Shown: in pieces, positions 50,882-59,825 of the stretch | Layout: each line of letters begins with the position of its first letter | Numbering within the stretch: the first letter of the stretch is position 1 | DNA from: Prorocentrum cordatum | Taxonomy: Eukaryota; Sar; Dinophyceae; Prorocentrales; Prorocentraceae | NCBI GenBank assembly: GCA_963575745.1 | Contig: CAUYUJ010017848.1 | Coordinates: forward strand, 40,001-104,000 | Reading direction: 5' to 3' | DNA: 64,000 nucleotides | Translations under genes and position numbers: made by a program | The notes under the pieces: generated by a model | Database searches by the model: none | Seen by the model: only the letters and a program-made list of their open reading frames with translations | Told to the model about the DNA's origin: nothing

Positions 50882-51629
50882 AAGCTTCAGACGTCACAAG
50901 GGACCCCTCGGATTGCTGTCCTGGAGTTGTTCGCCGGGACTGGCCGCCCGTCAGCAGCGCTGCGCCGCCGCGGGCTCGCCGCGCTGCCGATGGATTTCGC
51001 GTCGAAAGTGCGGTTTGATCTCAACAATCCTGTTGTTCGCCAGACCGTGCGAGGGCGGGTGCGAGGCGGAGTCGCCCCGGCCGTCTGGATCGCTCTGCCG
51101 CGTTCATCCTGGAGCCAGGCCAGACGGGCCGCCCAGCTCTTCTTGGCGTACTATCCGATCAAAAAAAAAAACCGTCTGGGGGCTGCCCGACCTGACAGCC
51201 AGGCCGCAGGCGGCCGTCGACCTCGGGAACCAGCAGCTCCGATTTGCCCTGGGCCTGATCTCGCTGTGTCGCGCTCTCGGGACTCCCGTCCACCTCGAGA
51301 ACCCAGGAGGCTCATGGGTCTGGAGTGCACCTGCGATGACGGCCCTGCTGGGGGCCAGCGACGCCGCGTCGTTCGACGTCGACATGTGCTCGTTCGGGGC
51401 CCGCTGGAAGAAGTTCACGCGCGTGGCCTGCTGGGGCCGTCACCACCATGGCGTTCTCGTGAGGCCGCCGTGCAGTTGTAGAAAGGGCCTCTGCTATTTT
51501 TCTGGTAAGCCCCACATAGTCCTTTCTGGCCTTGACTTTGTTTGGGGGATATTGTGGACCCGCCTTGCCGAACCTTATCTTGTCAAGTGTTGTACTTACT
51601 TTTCCGCGTTAATTGCAAGGCAAACATGA
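50882..51629 (+). pseudogene. SAM-dependent DNA methyltransferase-like region
   Basis: Frame 2 starts with IAVLELFAGTGRPSAALRRR, a nucleotide-fold SAM-binding motif (LFAGTG), followed by LAALPMDFASKVRFDL and VWIALPRSSWSQARR. The last fits the P-C motif of cytosine-5 methyltransferases (xPCSSWS) with Arg in place of the catalytic Cys. A run of about 11 A at 51171-51181 moves the reading to frame 3, which continues KTVWGLPDLTARPQAAVDLG, GTPVHLENPGGSWVW and DMCSFGARWKKFTRVACWG to a TGA at 51629. ENP is another methyltransferase motif. DIRS elements are known to carry a methyltransferase domain, usually of adenine type; the type here is an inference. Confidence 0.55.
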
Positions 51630-51774
51630 TTTCAAGGTTTCAAGCGTGTGGTTTCCCTTGCCTGTCCTGTCTCTGATAAGTACCCTAGTTAATGTTATGT
51701 GTGCTCCTTTTTAAGTTTACGTATTTTCGGCGCCGTCTTGCCGTCGCCACTTCTCCTCTCGGGCTCGGGTCTCC

Positions 51775-51918
51775 TCCTCGGTGTTGTGTGGGTGCATTGG
51801 GTCCTCCTCCTCTTCTCTCTCTGCCGTGTGTCTCGTTCGCTCGCTGCTGCGCCTTCGGTGGAATCGCCCGGGACGCCCGCCACACAGAAATGTTTAAGGT
51901 GGCCTGGGGTGTAGCAGG
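51775..51918 (+). repeat. Split direct repeat B1 (144 bp)
   Basis: From TCCTCGGTGTTGTGTGGGTG to GGCCTGGGGTGTAGCAGG. It matches B2 (52047-52190) at equal length with about ten differences. One base (A) separates it from A2. Confidence 0.9.
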
Positions 51919-51919
51919 A

Positions 51920-52014
51920 GATGGCCGTGTGTGCACATCTCATCTCAGGTGGAACTGAAGGCCGTCGTGGTCACGCATATCGCCACGACCGCGTCGGCTC
52001 AAGTCTTTCGCTGG
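51920..52014 (+). repeat. Split direct repeat A2 (95 bp)
   Basis: From GATGGCCGTGTGTGCACATC to AAGTCTTTCGCTGG. Copy of A1. Confidence 0.9.
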
Positions 52015-52046
52015 CCCGCCCTCCTCTCCCTTTTCCTTTTCTCTCT

Positions 52047-52190
52047 TCCTCGGTCTTGTGTTGGTGCGTCGGGTCCTCCTCCTCTTCTCTCTCTGCCGTG
52101 TGTCTCGTTCGCTCGCTGCTGCGCCTTCGGTGGAATCGCCCGGAACGCCCGCCACACAGACATGGTTAGGGTGGCTTGGGGTGTAGCAGG
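52047..52190 (+). repeat. Split direct repeat B2 (144 bp), right end of the element
   Basis: From TCCTCGGTCTTGTGTTGGTG to GGCTTGGGGTGTAGCAGG; immediately followed by (TGATGA)n. Its right end matches the right end of B1, which defines the element boundary. Confidence 0.9.
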
Positions 52191-52227
<37 letters not shown>

Positions 52228-52530
52228 ATGATGATGATGATGGTGATGGTGATGGTGATGGTGATGGTGATGGTGATGGTGATGGTGATGGTGATGGTGA
52301 TGGTGATGGTGATGGTGATGGTGATGGTGATGGTGATGGTGATGGTGATGGTGATGGTGATGACGATGATGCTGATGCCGATGCTGATGCTGATGCGTAT
52401 GATGATGATGAGGAGGATGACGAGGACGAGGAGGAGACGGATGAGGGTGGGGGTGGTGATGATGAGAAGGAGGAGGATGACGAGGACGAGGATGAGGATG
52501 AGGATGAGGAGAAGCAGGAGGAGAGGGAAG
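52191..52530. repeat. (GAT)n and (GGTGAT)n array, right of the YR retrotransposon
   Basis: GAT triplets to 52235, then about 20 nearly perfect GGTGAT hexamers (52238-52360), then mixed GAT/GAG triplets to about 52525. Confidence 0.95.
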
Positions 52531-52534
52531 AAGA

Positions 52535-52975
52535 GCATCTTGGCGCCGTCTTAAGCCGTCGAGAGGCCATATGAGGCCGCATTGATTCCCTCCGAAGGCC
52601 CTCTACAGCCAGCTTGGGACCGTCTTGGAGGCCTCTTCGGCCATCATGGGGTCCTCTTGGAACATTATGGAATTTTCATTGGGGGCCTCTCGAGGCCGTC
52701 TTGGAGGCTTCTTGGGCCATCCTGAGCTGACGGAAGCCCGAGAAGGCGAGAATGCGAAGATCATTCAAACATCAGTGGGATATCAGTCATTTGGGTTTCT
52801 TCGGGCCCAGTTGGGGGTCCTCTTGTGACCCTCTTGGGGGCATCCTGTGCAGTCTTGAGGCCATGTTGGGCCGCCTTGGGGCTATCTTGGCCGTCTTCGA
52901 GGAATCGTGGGCCATCTTGGCGGCTTTGGTTGCCTGCCGGGGCCACCTTAGGAGCTCGGGACGCGGAGCGATCTT
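52535..52975 (+). repeat. Degenerate CTTGGAGGCC-type repeat
   Basis: CGTCTTGGAGGCCTCTTCGG-like words every 15-20 bases. The spacer motif (GCTGACGGAAGCCCGAGAAG, GCGAGAATGCGAAGATCATT) lies at about 52726-52775, as in the 38-39 kb block. 53040-53450 beyond it shows no gene I can support. Confidence 0.75.
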
Positions 52976-53737
52976 TTTTTTTCAAGGGGTCGTGGCCCAG
53001 GGAGCTTCGGGAGAGCGGGGCGGTGCCTGCAGGGAATGCTAGTAGAGGGGGTCATCTTTCCATCCTGCCAGGCAGCCCTTCGCATTCTTCCACGCCTCAG
53101 AGTGCACAAGGCACGTTGGCGGATATCGAGTCTTATTGTACGGGCGAAGTCGCTGGCAAACCTGCAGAGCCGCTGAGAGGGAGCCGCAAAAGTGTTCCGC
53201 CACAAGAGGAGGTAAGGCGAGCGACTTACCAAACGGTTTGAGGCCCAACGCATGTGTTGGCCAAAGAGTTGGGCCCAGGAATGAAGGCTGGAAGACGATT
53301 CGCCCACAATTTCGGACCGCACATCGAAGTATTTACAACCGAGTGCTGGAGTTAATAGTGCATCCGTTGCGGAATGCGGCGTGCGGGCGTCGCATGGGCC
53401 CGAGGTTTGTTCGCTTTTAACGGGACAACCTCAACCCAGGTTGGGGGGGAGGAGAGAGCCGAAGGAGAGAGAGGAGGAGGAGGAAGAGGAGGAGCAAGAT
53501 CAAGATCAGGATTACAGAGAGTATGTGGACGACAACGACAAGAGCGAGGAAGAGGAGAACGAGGGGCCGGGCGGGAGGTGCTGGTGCAGGAGGACTCGAG
53601 TTCTGCCTTCATCTTCCTTCTCTTCCTCTTCGTCCTACCTCCACCACCTCCTCCATCTCATGATCCTTTTTCTCCTCATCCTCCTCGCCATCATCTCCCT
53701 GTACCCTCGTCTTCCTCCTCGTCCTGCCTCCTGGCAC

Positions 53738-53807
53738 ACACACACACATACACACACACACACACACAGACACAGACACAGACACAGACAGACACACACA
53801 CACACAA
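53738..53807. repeat. (CA)n microsatellite
   Basis: ACACACAC with ACAGAC interruptions. The surrounding 53460-53980 is pyrimidine-rich low-complexity sequence. Confidence 0.95.
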
Positions 53808-53977
53808 ACCCCTCCCCCTCTCCTCTTTCTCCCCCACCTCGTACGTATGTCCCGCGTCGTCCTCGTACCTCCTCTTCCTTCCCCTCTCGTCATCTTCCTT
53901 TTACCCGTCCCCTTCCTCCTGAGGTCCCCCACCTTTTTCATAGGCATGCCGTGGGAGCGAAGGCTCGCAGCGTCAAG

Positions 53978-54192
53978 GTCCTCCTCCTCCTCCTCCTCCT
54001 CCTCCTCCTCCTCCTCCTGTTCTCTCCTCCTCCTCCTCCTCCTTCCTCCTTCCCCCCTCCTCCTCCTCCTCCTCCTCCTCCTCTCCTCCTCCTCCTCCTC
54101 CTCCTCCTCCTCCTCCTCCTCTCCTCCCCCTCCTCCCCCTCCTCCTCCTTCTCCTCCCTCCTCCTCCTCCTCCTCCTCCTCCTCCTCCTCGT
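53978..54192. repeat. (TCC)n microsatellite
   Basis: TCC triplets with a few TCTCC and CCCC breaks. The following 54193-54680 is extremely GC-rich (GCC/GCG) and holds no supported gene. Confidence 0.95.
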
Positions 54193-54686
54193 TTTGCGCC
54201 GCCCTGGGGGGCCCCGCGTCCTGCGGGGCCCCCCGGGCAAGCGGGCGGCGCGCCTCGCGCGCGCCCGCGCCAGGGCGCCGCCGCCAGCGGGCCGCCTCCG
54301 TCGTTGGGGCGCCGCCGAGCGGACGTCGCTGAGTCGCCGCCGTGCCGCCGCCGCCGCCGCCGCCGGGGGCGCCGCCGCCGTGCAGCGCCAGCGCCCTCCT
54401 CCAGCGCCGAAGCCGCCGCGGGCCGCGGGCCAGGCGGTTGTGACGCTGGGGGTCTGAATCCCCCCCCGCCTGGCCCATGGGCGCGCCGGCGGCGGCGGCC
54501 GCCGCAGCCTCCAGCAGCCTGCTCGCGGGCGCCCCGCTGCCGCCGCCGGCGTGGCCCAGCCCCCCAGCCGGCTGCCTTGCGCCGGCCTCAGGCGCAGCTG
54601 CCCAGCCCGCCGCCGCCGCCTGGCGCGCCCAGCGCCTAGCGCTGGCGGCCCAGTCTCGTGCTCGCGCCGTCAAGGGCCTGCGGCGC

Positions 54687-55733
54687 TCAGGCGTGGCGGG
54701 CGCGGCGAGCCGCCGGGAAGGCTCCTGCGGCGCCCGCGCCGCCGTCTCGGCGGGGCGGCGCGCGCGTCGGCAGGCAAGCCGCGCGGTAAGCGTCCGCGCT
54801 GCCCCGCTGCAAACCCGCAGCGAGGCTTTGCCGGGCCGCCGCCAGCACCTCTGCATCCCCGCGCGCCCAGGTCCGGAGCAGCGCCGGCCCCACCCGCCCA
54901 AGGGTCTCAAGAGCGAAAGCCGTCAGTGCGGGGCCGGGGTAGCGCCTGTGTTTGCGCTCCTCCGCGGCCGTTGCAGCCGCGCCGTTGCGGACGGCGCGGC
55001 TCCAGCCCGCCGCGGTCCCGGCGCCCGTCACGGTGTTCATGACCACCGTGTCGACGTACACCACGCCGGCGGCCGGGTCGGTGCAGGTCACGTCCAGCCG
55101 CGCGGCCTCGACGGTGCCGTCGGGCAGGTCCTTGTCCCACGCGGGGACATACTGCTCGGTGTCCACCCCGTTGGCCCCTCGAGCACGCAGCCAGGCAGCG
55201 AGCCAGTCGCGCACGCTGTTGTGGCGCGCGATGGTCCCGCCGCCCACATGGCAGTCGACCACGTGGCTGGGGTCCGCCCCCAGAACTGCTCCGCACGGAG
55301 TGCCGTCCCGTCGGCAGCGGAGGCAGGTAGCGCTCGCGTGAGCTGGCAAGGGGAGCCGCAAGCGGAGGGCGAGCGCCGGCTGGAAGTGCGCGTCGGCCAA
55401 GCAGTGGTCCTCCTGCGTAGGCGGCAGCAGCCAGCTGCCCGCGCCTTTTCCGCCAGCCGAGCGCAGCAGCGCGGCCTGGTTGGGCGGCAAAGCGGCCAGC
55501 AGTCGCTGCCTGCGCGCCTGCTGCTCCGCGGCCGAGAGAGCGCGCTGCGCCTTCCAGACGGGCTCGGCCCCGGCCGCGAGCCAAGGGACAGCGCCTTGCT
55601 GCAGCGCGCGGCCCGCCCCTTCCGCGGCCGCCCAGGCGCCAGGGCAAAACTGCGCGAACGCCTCTAGGCTGGGCAGCCCGAGCTCGGAGCAGACGCCAGC
55701 CAGGCAGGCCTGCCAAGTGCCGACGAAAGGCGG
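54687..55733 (-). pseudogene. LINE C-terminal fragment with nuclease-like domain
   Basis: The minus frame is open and coding-like from about 55733 (upstream of the first Met at 55490) to 54687. It starts with VGTWQACLAGVCSELGLPSL and AEQQARRQRLLAALPPNQAA. Then comes a Cys/His cluster (TCLRCRRDGTPC, PSHVVDCHVGG), then RHNSVRDWLAAWLRARG, AARLDVTCTDPAAGVVYVD, and EERKHRRYPGPALTAFALET followed by LGR. The D ... VD ... ExxK order suggests a PD-(D/E)XK-like nuclease fold as found at the C-terminus of some LINE proteins in protists; this fold call is an inference. The reverse transcriptase part is missing here. A similar tail lies at the window's right edge. Confidence 0.6.
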
Positions 55734-56000
55734 GCAGCCGGCGGTTGGTCAGTCCCTGCAGCCCATGCCCTGTCGCTGCCGCTGCTGCTCTCGAAGTCGG
55801 GGCCATCGTCGGGTTCAGCCGCTCTGCCTGCCAGCATCCGAAGGGTGGCCGCTGATAGGTGCCATGGGTGTGTCTGCTCGTCGCGCGCGACCAGCTCTGC
55901 TTGAAACCGCCGCCAATGCATCTCGAGAGTCCACAGAGCAGGTCCGTATAGCTGGTAGCATGAAATCGATGTCTCCGTCAGGCAGTTTAGCCGTTTCTCG
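55734..56000 (-). pseudogene. Upstream continuation of the LINE fragment, other frame
   Basis: Minus frame reading YQLYGPALWTLEMHWRRFQA and ELVARDEQTHPWHLSAATLR before the frame change near 55735. The style fits the spacer between reverse transcriptase and the C-terminal domain of LINE ORF2. Upstream of about 56000 the frame becomes low quality. Confidence 0.4.
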
Positions 56001-56427
56001 GGTCGGTGGAGGTAGGCGCTGATCAAATAGAAAAAGTTGTTCTGATTCAGAATGTCTATGATTGTCGTGGGCATCGTCGTACTCAGGAGAAACGATGGGG
56101 AAGAGAACAGGATGGAGAAATAGATCTCGAAGTCGTCACACGTCGGGACGCACGTGCCGCACTCCAACAATGGCGCGTGAGCCTTGCACTCCCGTCACCC
56201 AAGGGACCCTGGGTCGGCACAGCACAAGAGGTGAGAGAGTCCCTTTCTGCGAAACCGTGTACTATCGCTGAGGCCTCCTGCGGGCACTGAACGTGTTCAG
56301 TGAAAGCCGTGCTCGACGCTGTGAGCGCTCTCTTGGCGTATTGCACTCCCGAACGGCCTGAGCCAGAAGCTATGGAAAGAGAGCGGGATAGATGGACAAT
56401 GACAACATGAACATGGAATGAATTCAA

Positions 56428-56520
56428 GTGTGGCCGAGAGAGAGAGAGAGCAAGAGAGCAAGAGAGCAAGAGAGACAGAGCCGAAGATCCAGAGAGAGAG
56501 AGGGAAAGAGAGACGAAGAG
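56428..56520. repeat. (GA)n/(GCAAGAGA)n microsatellite
   Basis: GA dinucleotides with GAGCAAGA units. 56001-56427 before it and 56520-57050 after it hold no supported gene. Confidence 0.9.
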
Positions 56521-57051
56521 AAATATATGAGAAGCTCGCAGCCACCCCCAGTCGAAGACATGATACATGAGAAGGACTGGGAAGCATTGCAGAGCCTCCC
56601 CCAGTGTTTCGGACGTTAGTCTTACTGAGGAGCTTTCACGCAACACCATGTTGTTGCACTTTCGCTGACCCGCAAGATGTGTTCAGAAGCTCTTGAGGTT
56701 GCCAGCGGTAGCATACTGCTGCCGACCTGGATGAAACCCAGCGAGGAATGCAGCTCTCTTCCGCGGGGGAAGGGGGGGGGCGCGGAGTGGGCAGTTTTCG
56801 CGGGTCGGGGGGGGATCGCGTGGGGGGCGGGTTCGGTGCGCGCGGGCGGCCGGAGCAGGCCGTCGCGCAGGCCGTGGCACCACACGTAGCTCTGGCTTCG
56901 CCACGCTGCCGCCCGTGGGCGCCTCGTGGGCGCCCCGTGCGCTGGGTGGGTCCGCCGAGGTTTCGCCACGCTGCCGCCCGTGGGCGCCCCGCTGGGCAGC
57001 CAGGAATAACTCACCTGGTCACTGCCGCGTGCCCGTCTGTAGGCTGCGCGC

Positions 57052-57345
57052 CCTCCCCCTCCTCCTCCCCCTCCCCTCCTCCTCTCCCCCCCCCCCTCCT
57101 CCTCCTCCTCCTCCTCCTCCTTCCCCCTCCCCCTCCTCCTCCTCCTCCTCCTCCTCCTCCTCCTCCTCCTCCTCCTCCTCCTCCTCCTCCTCCTCCTCCT
57201 CCTCCTCCTCCTCCTCCTCCTCCTCCTCCTCCTCCTCCTCTCCTCCTCCTCCTCCTCCTCCTCCTCCTCCTCCTCCTCCTCCTCCTCCTCCCTCCTCCTC
57301 CTCCTCCTCCTCCTCCTCCTCCTCCTCCGGGGGGGGGGGGGGGGG
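57052..57345. repeat. (TCC)n microsatellite followed by a 17-base G run
   Basis: Nearly pure TCC triplets from about 57052 to 57328, then G17 at 57329-57345 on the same strand. 57346-57609 is very GC-rich with two more G runs and no gene. Confidence 0.95.
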
Positions 57346-57609
57346 CGGCGGGGCGCGGCGCGCGCCAGGGGTCGGCGCCAAAGGGGGGGGGGTCTGAGAG
57401 GGCGGCGGGGCCCTCGGAGGGCCGGGGCCTTCCCAGAAGGGCCTGGGAGGCGGCCGGGGCGGCATCTCAGCCGGCGGGAGGGCTTCCGAGGAGAAGCCCC
57501 CTTCTTTGGCCTCCTTCCAGGCCGCACGCCCTCTTCAGAAGGCCGCCCCCTCGCGCCACGCCCTCGTGCGCCGCCGCCAGGGGGGGGGGGGGCGGCGCCC
57601 AGCAGTGAA

Positions 57610-57763
57610 GTCGGGCATGCCCCTCCTACAGGAGGAACAGTCAAGAAGAGGTTAAAAAAGAGTCTGGGGTGCGATGTCTCGTGCTCTTTATGCCATTATT
57701 GATGATTGTTGGATTATGTGCTTTATCCTTCTCCTAAATCCACCTGCAGGAGACATGCCCGAC
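57610..57763. mobile_element. TIR element family 1, copy 1 (154 bp)
   Basis: Left end GTCGGGCATGCCCCTCCTAC, right end CAGGAGACATGCCCGAC. The left end is followed by AGGAGGAACAGTCAAGAAGA and AGTCTGGGG. The ends pair as an inverted repeat of about 25-30 bases with mismatches. It encodes nothing. Confidence 0.8.
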
Positions 57764-57773
57764 CTGAGCTTAA

Positions 57774-57921
57774 GTCGGGCCTGTCCCTCTACGTAAAGAA
57801 AATTTCAGCATAGTCAAAAATAATATGGCGACGATGTTGTTAAATCATGTTTGTGCTATTTTAGAGCATTTGCTGGCTAGTGCTGAGCTCCTAAAGCCGC
57901 CTGTAGGAGGACGTGCCCGAC
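57774..57921. mobile_element. TIR element family 1, copy 2 (148 bp)
   Basis: Left end GTCGGGCCTGTCCCTCTAC, right end TAGGAGGACGTGCCCGAC. Only 10 bases (CTGAGCTTAA) separate it from copy 1, so GCCCGAC...GTCGGGC forms a palindrome at the junction. Confidence 0.8.
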
Positions 57922-58075
57922 CTAAGCCTAGCAGGGCGACCGCCAGGGAAGCGCGGCGCCCGCGAGGCCGCCGCCGTGGTGGCGGCGGCCGGCGCCACAC
58001 CACGCCGCCGTGCTGGAGGGTTCGTCGGCGCGCGGCTGCGAGGCCGCCCTCGCCGCGAGAGCGAGAAGGGATTGA
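57922..58075. other. GC-rich spacer between TIR elements
   Basis: 154 bases of GCC/GGC-rich sequence (GCCGCCGCCGTGGTGGCGGC) without family-1 ends. By size it could be a degraded copy, but I see no matching sequence. Confidence 0.4.
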
Positions 58076-58229
58076 GTCGGGCGTGTCCCTCAGGAGGAGG
58101 AGTGTTCAAAAGTAGTCAAGAGATAGTCTGGGGACGATTTTTAGATTATTTGTTTGACTCTTTCGAGCATGTTTGGGATATCTGTGATTTGTCCTTCCAA
58201 AATCCCCCTGTATGGGGGACACGCCCGAC
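58076..58229. mobile_element. TIR element family 1, copy 3 (154 bp)
   Basis: Left end GTCGGGCGTGTCCCTC, right end TATGGGGGACACGCCCGAC. The outermost 13 bases are perfect inverted repeats (GTCGGGCGTGTCC / GGACACGCCCGAC). Inside, GTTCAAAAGTAGTCAAGAGA and AGTCTGGGGACG match the other copies. Confidence 0.85.
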
Positions 58230-58259
58230 CTAAAGCAAGGAGGATGAGCGAGTGGGGAG

Positions 58260-58560
58260 AGGACGAGGAGGACTGTCAAAAAATCGTGTCGTGAAAAGAT
58301 CACGACTGGAGGTTTTTCTGGAAGAAGAAAGAAAACCACATTTCGTCATAATTGTTTGGCGCTCCACGCGGATTTCTTGGATCCCTTGGCAGCGCCGCCC
58401 CTGGCGCGCCCCGCGCGCCGGGGAGGGGGGTCCGGCGCGTATAAAAGAAATCCGCGCGGACCTCCAAAAGCGTATGCTCATGTGGTTTCTTGCTTCTCTA
58501 GAGGAGGACCGTCAAAAAGAATCGCGTGGTGGAAAAATCACGGCGGGGCGTTGTCGCTAC
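58260..58560. mobile_element. Family-2-related core flanked by two GAGGAGGAC-GTCAAAAA repeats
   Basis: GAGGAGGACTGTCAAAAAAT at 58266 and GAGGAGGACCGTCAAAAAGA at 58501 begin two direct repeats of about 50 bases, each with a (C/G)GTG...AAAATCACG stem. Between them, 58358-58465 shares the core and right arm of the element at 21083-21233 (GCGCCGCCCCTGGCGCG, AAATCCGCGCGGACCTC). The GAGGAGGA-GTCAAAAA word also occurs just inside the left ends of family 1. Confidence 0.55.
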
Positions 58561-58769
58561 CTTCGGCCTCATGGGTTATGATGCTCCAACCTATTTTAGC
58601 TTTGATTACAAGAAATAATTCCGAGCGCCAAAAAAGTACGGAAACTCTAAGGTTTTCACGTGTTGGGCCCTGGGAGACACTCGTCCGACACTCCTTCGAC
58701 ACTCCTTCGACACTTTTCCGGGTGCTCGAAATTATTGTAGTGGCCTCCGGCCAGTGCCGCCGATCCGGG

Positions 58770-58886
58770 GCGATCTGGATGATGATGATGATGATGATGA
58801 TGCTGATGATGATGATGATGATGATGATGATGACGATGACGATGACGATGACGACGACGATGATGATGATGATGATGATGATGATA

Positions 58887-58928
<42 letters not shown>

Positions 58929-58975
58929 TTGATGTGACGATGGTGATGGTGATGGTGATGGAGATGGTGATGATC
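58770..58975. repeat. (GAT)n array
   Basis: GAT with GAC and GGT interruptions. Confidence 0.95.
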
Positions 58976-59261
58976 CCAGCCCCCCCCCAACCCCCTTCCT
59001 CTCTCCTGTCCCCCCACCCTTTCTCCTGTCCCCTCCCCCCCCCCTCTCTCCTTTCCCCTCCCCCTCCCCTCCCCCCTCTCTCCTGTCCCCGCCGCCCCCC
59101 CTCTCTCCTTTCCACCCCCCCCCCCCATGTCTCCCCCCCCTCCTCTCTCCCCCCCCCCTCTGTCACCTGTCCCTCATCCCCCCCCCCCCTTCTCTCCTGT
59201 CCCCGCCCCCCCCCTCTCCCCTGGTCCCCACCTCTCTCCTTTTTCCCCACCCCCTCTCTCC
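58976..59261. repeat. C-rich polypyrimidine tract with CTCTCTCCTGTCCCC units
   Basis: Degenerate units of 25-30 bases built on CCTCTCTCCTGTCCCC followed by C runs, up to the gap. Confidence 0.85.
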
Positions 59262-59361
59262 NNNNNNNNNNNNNNNNNNNNNNNNNNNNNNNNNNNNNNN
59301 NNNNNNNNNNNNNNNNNNNNNNNNNNNNNNNNNNNNNNNNNNNNNNNNNNNNNNNNNNNNN
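59262..59361. other. Assembly gap of 100 N
   Basis: Exactly 100 undetermined bases, between the C-rich tract and a TAC array. Confidence 0.98.
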
Positions 59362-59403
<42 letters not shown>

Positions 59404-59491
59404 TACTACTACTACTACTACTCCTACGACTACGACTACGACTACGACTACGACTACGACTACAACAACTACTACTACTACTACTACTACG

Positions 59492-59526
<35 letters not shown>

Positions 59527-59694
59527 GACTACGACTACTACCACTACTACGACTACTACTGTTACTACTACTACGACTACTACCACTACTACTACTACGA
59601 CTACTACTACTACTACTACGACTACGACTACTACGACTACTACGACTACTACGACTACTACTACTACTACTACTACTACTATTACTACTACTAT

Positions 59695-59727
<33 letters not shown>

Positions 59728-59775
59728 GACTACTACTACTACTACAACTACTACTACGTTTACTACTTTTACTAC
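59362..59775. repeat. (TAC)n array, over 400 bases
   Basis: TAC triplets with CGACTAC, CCACTAC and TATTAC variants. Confidence 0.95.
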
Positions 59776-59825
59776 CTTGTGGCTGCCTCATTTCCAGTAT
59801 GTAGCGAGCACCTCTTCTGGGTGAA

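Larger units (their letters stand above)
45823..52190 (+). mobile_element. Tyrosine-recombinase retrotransposon with split direct repeats (DIRS-order, PAT/Ngaro-like)
   Basis: The 6368-base element has repeat A1 at its left end and B1-A2-B2 at its right end. This split-direct-repeat layout is characteristic of PAT-like and Ngaro-like members of the DIRS order, which integrate with a tyrosine recombinase instead of an integrase. Inside, in order: gag-like ORF, reverse transcriptase, RNase H, recombinase-like region, methyltransferase-like region, all on the plus strand. It appears inserted in a GAT microsatellite. Coding sequence beyond gag has several frameshifts and in-frame stops. Confidence 0.75.

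Noticed and set aside
51995-52005. GGCTCAAG in repeat A2, resembling the end of the dinoflagellate spliced leader
   Set aside because: Only eight bases match and the preceding TTTT of the leader is absent; A1 reads GGTTCAAG. Chance is the simpler reading.
53609-54910. A 433-codon minus frame spanning a TCC array
   Set aside because: The central third is poly-Glu from the array and the rest is a shadow of GC-rich sequence next to the LINE fragment.
54907-55806. A 299-codon Arg/Ala/Gly-rich minus frame
   Set aside because: It is the out-of-frame shadow of the LINE C-terminal fragment, which reads far better in the neighbouring frame.
58754-59824. Long Asp- and Thr-rich frames that run through the N gap
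   Set aside because: Translations of GAT and TAC arrays joined over undetermined bases.
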